From Agaribacillus sp965228415 (lineage in GTDB: Bacteria > Bacteroidota > Bacteroidia > Cytophagales > Cyclobacteriaceae), in NCBI GenBank assembly GCA_965228415.1, contig OZ245814.1, positions 1,364,001-1,428,000 of the forward strand: a stretch of DNA of 64,000 nt, read 5' to 3'. A model generated the notes under the pieces. That model worked only from the letters and a program-made list of their open reading frames with translations. It was not told the DNA's origin and did no database searches. Position numbers and translations under genes: made by a program. This document shows positions 35,731 to 45,950 of the stretch, piece by piece (position 1 is the first letter of the stretch; each line of letters starts with the position of its first letter).

Positions 35731-35769
35731 AAAGAGGCTGTCTCAACCTACTTTTGAGACAGCTTCTTT
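35731..35769. terminator. Bidirectional terminator hairpin (repeat family copy 2)
   Basis: AAAGAGGCTGTCTCAA (35731-35746) pairs with TTGAGACAGCTTCTTT (35754-35769) over 16 bp with one G-U, loop CCTACTT. A-tracts and T-tracts flank it on both strands. It lies between the convergent OmpA and SusD genes, and its core is nearly identical to the hairpin at 13719-13751, also between convergent genes. Confidence 0.8.
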
Positions 35770-35783
35770 AATTTTCATTTAAA

Positions 35784-37544
35784 TCACCATCCGGGGTTTT
35801 GCTCAATTTTATCATTTTGAGCCATTACACTGGTGGCTATGGGGAAAAGATAGTGTTTGGCCGGGTCAAATATCCTATTCTCGTAAGGTGAACCCTGATA
35901 AACATCTAAATATTTTTCGCCGTTGACCGTAGTTGTCGTTACCTGGGCATCTGGGTAATTTGCCAAATCGCTATCTTCAAGTCTCATCCCAAGCACACGC
36001 TTTGTCAAATATTCCCCTTTTTTCCAACGAACAATATCATCATATCGAAATCCTTCAAAAGCCAGTTCCACCCTCCTTTCACGCCTGATTTCCACCAATA
36101 GAGCAGATATTCCCTCATTGGCATACTTCGGATCCAAATCGACCGTAGTGGTAAGAGGTGGCATACCAACTCTTTCTCGTAATTCATTGATGCTTATATC
36201 TAAGTCCCCTTGAGTTAATGTACCAAGTTCTGCCAGTGCCTCCGCATAGTTTAGATAGACCTCTCCAAGTCTAAACAGAATGGCATCATTCTCTTCCTTA
36301 CCAAATCCCTTCGGTATTTCAGCTTTATCATAAAATTTGATCATCGTGTACCCTGTAGAGGATTTAAACCCTCCTGACATACCACTAAACCTTGGGTATG
36401 GTCCCGCATCAAAATCAGATTGGGTCATGTACTTCTCCGCGTCATCGGGGTGTAAAGTAGTCTGACGTAAACGTGGATCACGGTTGGTGTGTTCTACCTG
36501 AAGGTTGGTATTGCCGGCATATAATACTGACAATTGAATTGGCAGACCATCAGTACACAAATAATCTTCAACGAGGTCCTTTGTCAATCCGTTAGTTCTT
36601 GCCCGCTGATACCCGTTTAACCTGTGCCCGTTTACACCCGTCACATATCTTCGATAGGCAATTACCTCGGGGTTATTATTGAGATCAACCTGTCTGAACA
36701 ACATATTGTAGTCATTTTGAGGATCATTCGTGGAGTATAACGCAAAATTACCATCGTCCATGATCTCTTTGGCGGCATTGACCGCTTCCTGAAGCCATAT
36801 TTCATGCCCACTGCGGTTATGGTATTTCCTATGTGTACCCTCATACAGCGAAATCCGTGCTTTGAGAGCCAAAGCCACCCAGCGGCTAAACCTACCCTCC
36901 ATTTCCCAGCTGGCGGGAAGATTGGCTATCGCAAAGTCCAGATCCTCCAATATCTTTTCCATAACCATATCCCGAGAATCCCGGGGGGCCGTAAGTTCTG
37001 CTGATTCGATGTTTAATGGTTCTTCAATCCACGGCACACCTCCAAACCGCTTCACCTTATCAAAATAAAACCAGGCCCTGAATAACCTCGCTTCACCCAC
37101 GTATTTGTCAATAATCTCTTGTGATATTGGCGTCTTATCATAATTGGCCAGGCCATAATTTATACGCCTTAAAAGCCCCCAACGCCATCCTTTCCTCCCG
37201 GGATTAGCATCAACAACATGTTGTCCGGAGGCAACTATTGCATATTGGTTTAACGCACCGTTTAAAGGTGCGCCATTGTCACTCTGACAGTCTTCCCAAC
37301 TCATTCCATTAAAACCGGAACTCCAGGCACTATTGAAATGCCCCAATAAAAACGAGTAAGACCCATTATTTCCTGCTTCCTCATAGATGCCCTTGTTATA
37401 AATATCCAGGGACGCCTCAGAAGTCCAATATGTATCGTTTACCAATGCAGCCTGGGGCGTTCTGTCCATGAATTCATCATTACACGAAAATGTCATACAC
37501 GACAAGAATATCGCTATAATTATTTTATTATAATTTTTCATCAT
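35784..37544 (-). CDS. SusD/RagB-family nutrient-binding lipoprotein (locus A)
   Basis: 586 residues, normal for SusD. A lipoprotein signal ends at 'MTFSC'. 'FMDRTPQAALVNDTYWTSEASLDIYNKGIYEE' is the N-terminal SusD-like domain. 'EARLFRAWFYFDKVKRFGGVPWIEEPL' is the core TPR motif of the family, and the C-terminus 'EIRRERRVELAFEGFRYDDIVRWKKGE ... FPIATSVMAQNDKIEQNPGW' is diagnostic. SusD forms the lid of the SusC transporter encoded 14 nt upstream. No enzyme gene is linked to this locus, so its substrate is unknown. Confidence 0.95.
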   Translation of the reverse strand: MMKNYNKIIIAIFLSCMTFSCNDEFMDRTPQAALVNDTYWTSEASLDIYNKGIYEEAGNNGSYSFLLGHFNSAWSSGFNGMSWEDCQSDNGAPLNGALNQYAIVASGQHVVDANPGRKGWRWGLLRRINYGLANYDKTPISQEIIDKYVGEARLFRAWFYFDKVKRFGGVPWIEEPLNIESAELTAPRDSRDMVMEKILEDLDFAIANLPASWEMEGRFSRWVALALKARISLYEGTHRKYHNRSGHEIWLQEAVNAAKEIMDDGNFALYSTNDPQNDYNMLFRQVDLNNNPEVIAYRRYVTGVNGHRLNGYQRARTNGLTKDLVEDYLCTDGLPIQLSVLYAGNTNLQVEHTNRDPRLRQTTLHPDDAEKYMTQSDFDAGPYPRFSGMSGGFKSSTGYTMIKFYDKAEIPKGFGKEENDAILFRLGEVYLNYAEALAELGTLTQGDLDISINELRERVGMPPLTTTVDLDPKYANEGISALLVEIRRERRVELAFEGFRYDDIVRWKKGEYLTKRVLGMRLEDSDLANYPDAQVTTTTVNGEKYLDVYQGSPYENRIFDPAKHYLFPIATSVMAQNDKIEQNPGW

Positions 37545-37558
37545 TCAAGTCTTTAAGT

Positions 37559-40500
37559 TTAAAAAGTCACGTTAAAACCTACAGAATAAGACCTCATATA
37601 TGGGTAACCCAAATGACTGGCACTTCCACTTCCTAAATTAAGTTCGGGGTCAATAGGCTTTGAGATTTTCGAATACTCCCACAAGTTTTGACCGCTTACA
37701 TATATTTGGAAGTTCGAAATGCCAAATTTGTTAGTCAATTGAGATGGGAGGTTATAACCCAGCGTAAGTGCTTTAAGCCTTATATAAGCCGCATTTTGTA
37801 TGTACCTGCTTTGAACCTGCCTGTTTTTGCTGGACCTGGCTAGTGGACGGGAGAAATAGGCATCCCGGTTATCTTCACTCCATGAATCGGTAATAAAGTG
37901 TTTTTGTACCTGGAACCATTGCGTAGAAAATGGCCAGAAAGCTCCCATGCCTGGCCAATAGTCACGCTTGCCTACACCCTGAAAGAATATATTGACAAAG
38001 AAGCCTTTGTAGTCCATGTCGGTTGTCAAACCAAAGGAATATCTCGGCGTGGTATTGCCAATAATTCTTCTGTCACCAGGGTTTTCGGTGGTATTATCTC
38101 CGATAGTAATTTCTCCATCTCCATCCAGATCGGCATATTGAATGTCGCCAGGAGCCCAAACCGCATCTATTCTTGTTTGAGTGGGTGCATTGTCTACCTC
38201 AGACTGGGTCTGGAAAATACCCACAGTCTCATACCCCCAGATCTCACCTAATTTTTGCCCTTCATAATAGTCTCCCAATGCTCCTGTCTCATTCAAATAT
38301 TTGGTTATTTCGGCAGAATTATCAGACATTACAAACCTGACGCCCAAATTAAGGCCGTTGTTGAAATTTTCGTTCCATTTTACAGACATTTCCCATCCTT
38401 TGGCCTCAAGCTCCGCACCATTTTGCCAAGGTGCACTCGCCCCCAGTACATGGGGATAGGATACTTTGATAAGCATATCAGATGTTGTACGTTTATACCA
38501 ATCAAAAGAGGCTTCGATTTTTCCGTTTAATAGTGCAAAGTCAACTCCGAAATTCAGCGTTGTCGCTTTTTCCCATGTTAAAGAAGGTGAAACCAGCCCC
38601 GGAGGATTGATGTACAAATCCCTTGTGTCGCTAAACAGGTAATTCCTGGTTTGTCCTGAACCCATGCCCGGAACAGCAGGATAATATTGCTGTGATCCAC
38701 TGATGCTTATTGACTGATTTCCCAGCGTACCATACGACCCCCTCAGTTTTAAATCACTAAGAAAATCCGAGCTGGAATTCATAAATGACTCTTCGGAAAC
38801 TCTCCAACCCAATGAGATCGAGGGAAAGAATCCAAATGTATTTTCGGGAAATCTCGAACTGCCATCATACCTTCCGTTGAAGGTTATCAAATACTTGTCT
38901 TTATAGCTAAAATTGAACCTGGTGAACACCCCTCGTAAAGACCACTGGGTCTTGTTATTGGATGTTTCTTGTTCGCCTGTGGCAAGTCTAAGTTCCCCTT
39001 GGTCAGGATTGATTAAGTCATATCTTCGTGCACTAATCCAGGCCTGATCACTAAATTCCTGGTTAAATCCCAAAATGGCCTTAACGGAAAAATGATCCCA
39101 TATTTTGCTATCATATTGGGCATAGGCATTGAGTACATAATGATTTCTATCATTGGAGCTTTCATGAATGTAATCATTCGTTGTTTCTCCCAGGTCAGTG
39201 GTGAAATCTGATCTCAGGAAAGTAATTCTTTTCTTATAATTGGAAGCACTGTTTCTATAAATATTGTAAGTAAAATCACTAACAACTGAAAAGTTGTCAT
39301 TAATTGTAGCCGTAAGACCAGTACTCAAAGACACCAGGTTCACCTGACTTCTATTCCTTCCCCCCAATTCAAGGTAAGTGGCGGCATTTTCAAAATACAT
39401 TCCCTGATATAGGGGATCATCTCCCGGATATTCGGTTGGCAGTGTTCTTGGTGTTGAAAAGACCAAAATATTGGCGGGCCTTTCGTCTCCCTTATAGACA
39501 AAGGGACTTACTTTCTGGTTTCTATTGTAGTTTATTTTAGCCCTGGTTTCTAACCATGAAGAGGTTTGATCCTTTACTGCCAGAGAGATGTTCACTTTTT
39601 CGTAGCTATCTGCCTCTCCTCTTTTAATAAGGCCTTTTTGATTAGAATAACCTAAAGAAGTGTAATAGGTGGTTCTGTCGTTCCCTCCTGATACACTTAA
39701 GGAGTGCATCTGTGTAGGGGCATAGTCATTGAACATTTCTTCTTTCAGGTTGGTATAACCATACCATTCAAAGCCACCATTTACAACATCCCAGGCAGGA
39801 TTATTCGCCGGATCTTCGAAATGTGCCTTCATTCTTTCTAAAGTATGGTCAGAATACAAAAAGCTACCGTTATAGTTGTTTAATGCCTCATTTACAGCTA
39901 TGGCTTGCTCATAAGAGTTTTCTATCACATCCGGTACAATTGTTGGTTTGGACCATATAAACTGCTCGTTGAGGGTAATACGTGTTTTGCCGCGATCACC
40001 ACTTTTAGTAGTAATCAATACGACACCAAATGCTGCCCTCGCACCATATATCGCCGCAGCTCCGGCATCTTTCAAAACCGTAACGCTTTCAATGTCATTT
40101 ACATTGATTAGGTTAGGGTCAATCTCCACTCCATCTACCAAAATCAACGGTCCCCCACCATTAATGGAAGTAAATCCTCTAATATTGAAATTAGCAGATT
40201 CTCCAGGGGCACCATTTCGGGTAGTTATATTAAGATTGGGAATGACACCCTGCAAAGCAGTGGAAACGTCTACCAAGGGCCTGTTTTCTAAAACAGCGGC
40301 AGGAACTTGCTCTACGGCCCCCGTCAAATCTGCCTTTTTCTGGGAACCATACCCTACAACAATAATTTCTTGAAGAAATTCCAGGTCAGCTTTCATAACC
40401 ACATTTATCTCATTGCGACCGGAGATCGATTCCTCCTGAGTTTTGTAGCCTACATATGAAAAAACCAATACCGATACATCCTCCGGAACTTGCAAGAGGT

Positions 40501-41020
40501 AATTTCCAATGGCATCTGTAATGGTTCCAATGGTTGTGCCTTTTCCTAAAACATTTACTCCAGGTAATCCCTCACCGTTTTCATCGGTTACTTTTCCGGT
40601 AATTGTTTTACTGTCTAAGAATTGTGTTTCAAATTCCTGAATAAGTCCATTACTTTTTTCCTTCAGAACTATGTGAATATTTTCATCAATTCTTTTAAAG
40701 TTAACATTAGCTTTTTTGGCAATTTTTTCCAGTATAAAGCCCAAAGATCTATTTCGAGCTTTTATGGATATTATTTGTTCTTTTAAGAGGAAGTCGGTAT
40801 TATAAGTAAATCTAAATGCTGTTTTTTCTTCAATCTGCTTAAAGGTTTCAATAACTGTCTTGTTATTTATATGCAGATCAAGCTTGATTTCATAAACGCT
40901 TTTACTTTGTGCTGAAATGTCTTTTGCATCTAACAAAGTAATGAACAGGGTTTGGAGAAAAATCCCGTAAAAGAATAGTTTTGACATGAAGAGAATTTTT
41001 CTTGGTAAATCATATTTCAT
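37559..41020 (-). CDS. SusC/RagA TonB-dependent transporter with STN signalling domain (locus A)
   Basis: 1153 residues. After the signal peptide comes an STN/secretin-TonB domain (about 50-125, 'TFKQIEEKTAFRFTYNTDFLL'), then a carboxypeptidase-D-like domain (about 139-215, 'ITGKVTDENGEGLPGVNV'), the SusC signature 'EEIIVVGYGSQKK'-like sequence, a plug, and a 22-strand barrel ending '...SVGFNVTF'. The STN domain passes a signal to the FecR encoded upstream, which controls the ECF sigma, so this is a trans-envelope-regulated uptake system. It imports an oligosaccharide or peptide bound by the SusD lid. Confidence 0.95.
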   Translation of the reverse strand: MKYDLPRKILFMSKLFFYGIFLQTLFITLLDAKDISAQSKSVYEIKLDLHINNKTVIETFKQIEEKTAFRFTYNTDFLLKEQIISIKARNRSLGFILEKIAKKANVNFKRIDENIHIVLKEKSNGLIQEFETQFLDSKTITGKVTDENGEGLPGVNVLGKGTTIGTITDAIGNYLLQVPEDVSVLVFSYVGYKTQEESISGRNEINVVMKADLEFLQEIIVVGYGSQKKADLTGAVEQVPAAVLENRPLVDVSTALQGVIPNLNITTRNGAPGESANFNIRGFTSINGGGPLILVDGVEIDPNLINVNDIESVTVLKDAGAAAIYGARAAFGVVLITTKSGDRGKTRITLNEQFIWSKPTIVPDVIENSYEQAIAVNEALNNYNGSFLYSDHTLERMKAHFEDPANNPAWDVVNGGFEWYGYTNLKEEMFNDYAPTQMHSLSVSGGNDRTTYYTSLGYSNQKGLIKRGEADSYEKVNISLAVKDQTSSWLETRAKINYNRNQKVSPFVYKGDERPANILVFSTPRTLPTEYPGDDPLYQGMYFENAATYLELGGRNRSQVNLVSLSTGLTATINDNFSVVSDFTYNIYRNSASNYKKRITFLRSDFTTDLGETTNDYIHESSNDRNHYVLNAYAQYDSKIWDHFSVKAILGFNQEFSDQAWISARRYDLINPDQGELRLATGEQETSNNKTQWSLRGVFTRFNFSYKDKYLITFNGRYDGSSRFPENTFGFFPSISLGWRVSEESFMNSSSDFLSDLKLRGSYGTLGNQSISISGSQQYYPAVPGMGSGQTRNYLFSDTRDLYINPPGLVSPSLTWEKATTLNFGVDFALLNGKIEASFDWYKRTTSDMLIKVSYPHVLGASAPWQNGAELEAKGWEMSVKWNENFNNGLNLGVRFVMSDNSAEITKYLNETGALGDYYEGQKLGEIWGYETVGIFQTQSEVDNAPTQTRIDAVWAPGDIQYADLDGDGEITIGDNTTENPGDRRIIGNTTPRYSFGLTTDMDYKGFFVNIFFQGVGKRDYWPGMGAFWPFSTQWFQVQKHFITDSWSEDNRDAYFSRPLARSSKNRQVQSRYIQNAAYIRLKALTLGYNLPSQLTNKFGISNFQIYVSGQNLWEYSKISKPIDPELNLGSGSASHLGYPYMRSYSVGFNVTF

Positions 41021-41129
41021 ATATTTATTAAGTTTTTAGTGAAATAATAATGTTTGCTAAAAACCCCCTTTCAAAGTGTATTCTGCTGCCAAACTGAAAT
41101 ACGCTTCGGTTAAGGGGCTGTTTTAATGT

Positions 41130-41156
41130 CAGCCGGAAAATCATTAGTTCCGGCTG
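41130..41156 (-). promoter_or_regulatory. Strong hairpin between fecR and susC (locus A)
   Basis: CAGCCGGAA and TTCCGGCTG form a perfect 9-bp stem with a 9-nt loop 31 nt after the fecR stop and about 110 nt before susC. No U run follows on the minus strand, so a simple terminator is doubtful. It may be an intercistronic RNA structure. Locus B has a counterpart at the same place. Confidence 0.5.
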
Positions 41157-41187
41157 ATTTAACTTGAATTGAAGTAGCTCATCATAC

Positions 41188-42219
41188 TTATTTGATTTGT
41201 TTTGTTATCAATACCTCATTTGCGTTGATTGCGTAGTCAAATTTGGATGTATAACTAATCCCATCTAGTACCCGCTCCAGGGATGCATTTTGGTATTCCC
41301 CAGTATATCTCCCAGTAATTTTCATACCCTGGTCCACCTTTATTTTAACACCATACCATTTTTCAAGATTGGAAAATATGTCTTCGATCTCCATATCCTT
41401 AAACACGAGAATACCATCCTTCCATCCGAATACGCTTTTGCTATCAAAATTTGTTTTTGTGATTGCTTTATCCTTCCTATTATAGACCCCCATATCTTCC
41501 GGAAACAAAATGTCAGATTCACCATTTTCATTAGCTATTTTGACTTTTCCTGTGAGTACAGATACACTAATCGTTTTTTCATCTTTATAAGAGCGAATAT
41601 TAAAGGAAGTTCCCAAGACCTTTGTCTTTAGTTGCCCCGATTGAATAATGAACGGTCTTTCCACATCTTTTGCTACCTCAAAAAAAGCCTCCCCTTCAAG
41701 TTCAACTTCTCTTTGATTTTTATTAAACGGTTGTGTATATATTAATTTGCTACCTGTATTCAGCTTTACAATGGTCCCATCGGGTAAGCCAATTGTCTTT
41801 TTTTGTCCAAGAACAGTGGTTTTGGTAACAGTGTGAACCGGCACATCAAGATAATCTTCCGAATTCGTGCGGTTAAAAAAATAGACACCTGCTAAAAGTA
41901 ATAAGATAAAGGAAGCTGCTAAGCCCCCTATCCAATTTGGCGCTAAGAAAGCTGAGTTATTTTTTGATCTGGCACTTCTATTGTGTTGTAGTATATTCTC
42001 TAATATCTGATGGTTCCGGCTGTCAGAGAATTTATGCTTGTGCTCATATTCAATAGCTTGCACAAGCTGGCGAGCGGATTCAATTACCGATCTTTTTTCC
42101 GGGTTTAACCTCGTCCATTCTTTCCAAAAATGATCAGACTCAGGGTTAGGTGCTATTACCCAATTCACAAAATGCTCATCCTTTAAAAACTGTTCTATCG
42201 TATATTCCTTATACTTCAT
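41188..42219 (-). CDS. FecR-family anti-sigma regulator (locus A)
   Basis: 343 residues from the ATG at 42219; the frame extends to a GTG at 42255, which is not needed. The cytoplasmic N-terminus 'MKYKEYTIEQFLKDEHFVNWV' binds the sigma factor, a transmembrane helix follows at about 106-124 ('GGLAASFILLLLAGVYFF'), and the periplasmic FecR domain holds 'GQKKTIGLPDGTIVKLNTGSKL' and 'FEVAKDVERPFIIQSG'. A C-terminal DUF4974 segment ends the protein ('LERVLDGISYTSKFDYAINAN'). It lies between the sigma and susC genes of locus A and relays the SusC STN signal. Confidence 0.94.
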   Translation of the reverse strand: MKYKEYTIEQFLKDEHFVNWVIAPNPESDHFWKEWTRLNPEKRSVIESARQLVQAIEYEHKHKFSDSRNHQILENILQHNRSARSKNNSAFLAPNWIGGLAASFILLLLAGVYFFNRTNSEDYLDVPVHTVTKTTVLGQKKTIGLPDGTIVKLNTGSKLIYTQPFNKNQREVELEGEAFFEVAKDVERPFIIQSGQLKTKVLGTSFNIRSYKDEKTISVSVLTGKVKIANENGESDILFPEDMGVYNRKDKAITKTNFDSKSVFGWKDGILVFKDMEIEDIFSNLEKWYGVKIKVDQGMKITGRYTGEYQNASLERVLDGISYTSKFDYAINANEVLITKQIK

Positions 42220-42485
42220 ATATTCAATTCCATTAAAACATTCCAGGAATACCACTTGTTTCTCCTGCTATATATATGTGACATTAGGTTTCGAAATGAC
42301 CATAGCCAAAGGAAATATTTATATTAATTCCATTATTTAAGCTCAAAGATTGCGAGTATCACAAAAAAACCATCTAAATATTATTGATATCATGTTTTGT
42401 AAAATATGGCTTTTACACCAAACTACTACAGACTGGGGGTTGCAGCCGCGTCCTGAACTTTTGTAAAAAGGATTTTGGTAGGGGG

Positions 42486-43175
42486 TTAAAGAATGCCCTG
42501 TACAAAAAGAATTGATATCAACTTATCCTTGTGAGATTCGAGGAAACTTGAAAGAGATGAAATGGCCCGGTACACCAGGGCTCTTGTCGACTTTACCTTC
42601 CCTGTTTGCATCATATCTGCAATTTGCTGATAGCTCATTCCCTCATAAAAATACAACAAAAGGGCCTCCCGCTGGAGGGGTGGGAGTTGATTCAAATATT
42701 TTTTGATCAGTTTTTTTTGGTCCTTGGAGAATTGTTCATTAATAAGCTTAATTTCATGAGAAACATTTATCAAAAAATCCTGATCTCCATCAAAATTTTC
42801 TCTAAATGCCAATCTTCCCTGTTTTTTCAACTCCCGAAGGAGTTTATACCTAAGTGACTTGAATAAATAAAATTTTACAGATACAACTTTTCCTAAACTT
42901 TTTCTCCTATTGATCAAATCAATAAAAAGATCCTGAATGCAGTCTTCTACAATTTCCCGTTTAACCGTAAATTGACATCCATAATTAAAGAGCTTATCAG
43001 AATAGTTGCGGTAAACGATGATGATGGCTTGCTCGTTACCATTTTTGAACTGCTCCCAAATTTCCGATTCACTTTTCCATCCAACTGAATAGGGATATGC
43101 ACTTTTATCCTCAAAAAAACGCAGTTGCCTCCAATTTAAGCCTTGGTCCGGTTTTTTATTATCGTCGTAGGACAT
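42486..43175 (-). CDS. ECF sigma-70 factor (locus A)
   Basis: 229 residues. Region 2 reads 'IIVYRNYSDKLFNYGCQFT ... VEDCIQDLFIDLINRR', and region 4 'LPPLQREALLLYFYEGMSYQQIADMMQTGKVKSTRALVYRAISSL'. The length includes an N-terminal extension of about 40 residues beyond the usual ECF core. The FecR gene follows 266 nt downstream on the same strand. It should activate the susC promoter of locus A. Confidence 0.93.
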   Translation of the reverse strand: MSYDDNKKPDQGLNWRQLRFFEDKSAYPYSVGWKSESEIWEQFKNGNEQAIIIVYRNYSDKLFNYGCQFTVKREIVEDCIQDLFIDLINRRKSLGKVVSVKFYLFKSLRYKLLRELKKQGRLAFRENFDGDQDFLINVSHEIKLINEQFSKDQKKLIKKYLNQLPPLQREALLLYFYEGMSYQQIADMMQTGKVKSTRALVYRAISSLSSFLESHKDKLISILFVQGIL

Positions 43176-43485
43176 TATTTATAGCGTAAGCGTTGCCATA
43201 TCAATTTCACTTAAACTATCTTCAAACCTTAAAGAATATCAAATATCTAGTTTAAACATGTTAAAAGTATTGGAATAATCAAAATCCATTGCCAATAAAG
43301 TATTTTTATCTTGTTGATTTGTAATCCTTCACAAAACTAAACTGTCTAGAAATCAAATAAATCTATCTGTTTTGAAATTGCAAACAAGATGAATTCATGA
43401 CTTATTAACAAAATACAGAAACTTACGATAACCGTATAAGATTCAGCAGCAGGTAAGTATGCCATCGAATTGACTTTAAAGACAG
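43176..43485. other. Intergenic, 310 bp
   Basis: AT-rich space between GH92 (its 3' end) and the sigma gene of locus A, both on minus. TAGTTTTG (minus strand, 43339-43332) fits the -7 consensus but lacks a well-spaced -33 box. Otherwise I see nothing. Confidence 0.45.
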
Positions 43486-45858
43486 TTATTCATTCATGGA
43501 TTTAAGGATTGACATGGAATAAGGACGGCTACCAATACTCGTCGCCCGGTTTTTGTTCGGTTTGCTTCCCATTTCATAGATAAGATTTCCTCCCGCCACA
43601 ATACTTTCATGCCTCAGATAGGCCTTATCATACAGTTCACCGTTCAACCAGACTTTTTGAATATACATGTTTTTATCCGATAGGTTTTTGGCTGTAATCG
43701 AAAACTTCCTCTTGTTGGGCAAATTTAGGGTTACTTTAGGTATGCTGGGGCTGCCAAATACGTATTCACTGCTACCAGGGCAAACCGGATAAAATCCCAT
43801 GGCACTGAATATATACCAGGCTGACATTTGTCCGCAGTCATCATTCCCAGCTAGTCCATCCGGGGAGTTATCAACCAGGTTATTCATGATCTGATGGATT
43901 CTCTCTTGCGTTTTCCAGGGTTTTCCTGCATAGTTGTATAAATAAGCAATGTGGTGACTTGGTTCATTGCCATGTGCATATTGCCCAATTAAACCCACCA
44001 TGTCTTCCACATGTTCGTACTTATCGGTATCCAGATTTAATTCAAAAACAGAATCAAGTTTTTCAGTAAATTTATCTTCACCTCCCATAAGGTTGATCAA
44101 ACCATTTACATCGTGGGGGGCATACCAACTGTATTGCCACGAGTTTCCTTCAGTAAAATCCCCTCCCCCCAAGGTGCTGGGATTAACCGGATCGAAATCT
44201 TTTCTCCATGACCCATCAGCATTCTTACCTCTCATAAATTTAACAGATGGGTCAAACATGTTTTGATAGTATTGAGAACGTTTCGCAAAGGTTTTATGGT
44301 CCAGCGGTTCTTTTAAACTATCAGCCATCATGCAAATGGTCCAGTCGTCATAGGCATATTCTAAAGTTTTTGATACCGAAGAACCGCTATGCTGGTCAAT
44401 GGGTATATATCCTCTGTTCATATAGAACTTCAGTTCTCCATAATTTTCATATGTTGCGCTGGATTTTATTGCATTGTATGCTTTTTGCGTATCAAATCCG
44501 CGAATTCCTTTTGCATAAGCATCCGCAATTACCGGTACGGCATGATAACCGATCATGCACCAGGTTTCATTTGCATGGAATGACCATATCGGTAGAATGC
44601 CATGCACACTCTGTTCCTGGTGAGCCAACATTGATTTGATCATATCGATAGTTCTTTCGGGCTGAGCAATGGTAAACCACGGGTGAAGGGCCCGATAGGT
44701 ATCCCAAAGAGAAAAAACCGTATAATTGGTGAAACCTTCTGCGGAATGGATGTTCTGATCAATGCCTCTATATTGGCCGTCAACATCCATATAAGTTACC
44801 GGAGCAAGTAAGGTATGGTACATGGCAGTATAAAAAATTTCTTTATCCCGGTCTGTACCTTCTATTATGATTTTATTCAGCTCATTTTCCCATTGTTTTC
44901 TGGCCTTGGACCTGATCTTGCCAAAGTTCCAATCAGGTATTTCGGATCTTAAGTTTTTTAAGGCCCCATTGGTACTTACTCCGGAAAGCGCAACTTTGAC
45001 CATTATCGTTTCATTTTCTTTTGTATTGAAATCAAAGTGTGCCTTCAATCTCTTTCCACTCATATGCGGATAATTTTCGACGTATGATCCACGAAATCCA
45101 AAGCCCTTATATTTTATTTGTTCATCTTCATCCAGCAATCCGTAGTTCTGAAAGGGCCGAGAAAACTCGATAGCAAAATATACGTACCGATTAGGAGCCC
45201 AACCCTTTGTTTGACGGAATCCGGTAAGGGTCATATTATTTTCTACCCTTAATTCTGACCAAATAACTTTACCGTCGTAATTATGCATACTAGTTGTAAG
45301 ATCCAATATAATATGTCCCTGATCGGACTCCGGAAAGGTATATTTGTGCAACCCTACCCGATTAGATACTGTCATTTCTGCCTTGATGTTATAGTCTTTC
45401 AAGTCTACGGTATAATATCCGGGAGACGCACTTTCAAATTCATGGTCAAACCTGGAGCGAAATCCTGAGTCCGGGTTTGCCTCACTTCCCCGCTTCATTT
45501 TTAATGTTCCAACAGTAGGCATAAGTAGAACATCCCCAAGATCAGAATGTCCGGTACCGCTAAAATGAGTGTGGCTAAACCCAACAATGCTTTGATCTTC
45601 GTATCGATACCCGGCTGACCAATGATAGGCTTCTCCACGGTCTATCAAAACATCTTTGATTCCTGTATCCGGCCCTAATTGGACCATACCAAATGGTACG
45701 GTAGCGCCCGGGTATGTGTGACCATCACCTCCAGTGCCAATAAACGGATTAACATATTCATACGGTGTCTTTTTTTCCGTAGACTGCTCATTTATTTGAG
45801 CCAGGACATAAAGCGACAACAAAAGATTAGATGCAAGAATAAGAGATAATTGCTTCAT
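43486..45858 (-). CDS. GH92 alpha-mannosidase-type exported enzyme (Sus locus B)
   Basis: 790 residues with a signal peptide (1-20, no clear lipobox). 'YVNPFIGTGGDGHTYPGATVPFGMVQLGPDTG' is the canonical GH92 N-terminus, followed by 'GFSHTHFSGTGHSDLGDVLLMP'. The catalytic domain shows 'TFTSLWDTYRALHPWF'-like sequence, 'GILPIWSFHANETWCMIGYHAVPV', 'EGNSWQYSWYAPHD', 'NEPSHH' (E632) and 'GNDDCGQMSAW' (D673, D674). This is a complete, conventional GH92 calcium-dependent exo-alpha-mannosidase. It is the last gene of the FecR-SusC-SusD-GH92 series and suggests that locus B takes up alpha-mannose-containing glycans. Confidence 0.95.
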   Translation of the reverse strand: MKQLSLILASNLLLSLYVLAQINEQSTEKKTPYEYVNPFIGTGGDGHTYPGATVPFGMVQLGPDTGIKDVLIDRGEAYHWSAGYRYEDQSIVGFSHTHFSGTGHSDLGDVLLMPTVGTLKMKRGSEANPDSGFRSRFDHEFESASPGYYTVDLKDYNIKAEMTVSNRVGLHKYTFPESDQGHIILDLTTSMHNYDGKVIWSELRVENNMTLTGFRQTKGWAPNRYVYFAIEFSRPFQNYGLLDEDEQIKYKGFGFRGSYVENYPHMSGKRLKAHFDFNTKENETIMVKVALSGVSTNGALKNLRSEIPDWNFGKIRSKARKQWENELNKIIIEGTDRDKEIFYTAMYHTLLAPVTYMDVDGQYRGIDQNIHSAEGFTNYTVFSLWDTYRALHPWFTIAQPERTIDMIKSMLAHQEQSVHGILPIWSFHANETWCMIGYHAVPVIADAYAKGIRGFDTQKAYNAIKSSATYENYGELKFYMNRGYIPIDQHSGSSVSKTLEYAYDDWTICMMADSLKEPLDHKTFAKRSQYYQNMFDPSVKFMRGKNADGSWRKDFDPVNPSTLGGGDFTEGNSWQYSWYAPHDVNGLINLMGGEDKFTEKLDSVFELNLDTDKYEHVEDMVGLIGQYAHGNEPSHHIAYLYNYAGKPWKTQERIHQIMNNLVDNSPDGLAGNDDCGQMSAWYIFSAMGFYPVCPGSSEYVFGSPSIPKVTLNLPNKRKFSITAKNLSDKNMYIQKVWLNGELYDKAYLRHESIVAGGNLIYEMGSKPNKNRATSIGSRPYSMSILKSMNE

Positions 45859-45950
45859 TTAACTAAACATTTTTCTTGCCGGACAAACTGAAGGGCAAGC
45901 AGTGTGAAAAATTGGACCTAAGAATAATTTGTAAAAAGCAGACTTAAGCC

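Noticed and set aside
39948..40373. 141-residue antisense ORF in SusC of locus A
   Set aside because: Opposite strand of the conserved plug region of SusC; no independent evidence.
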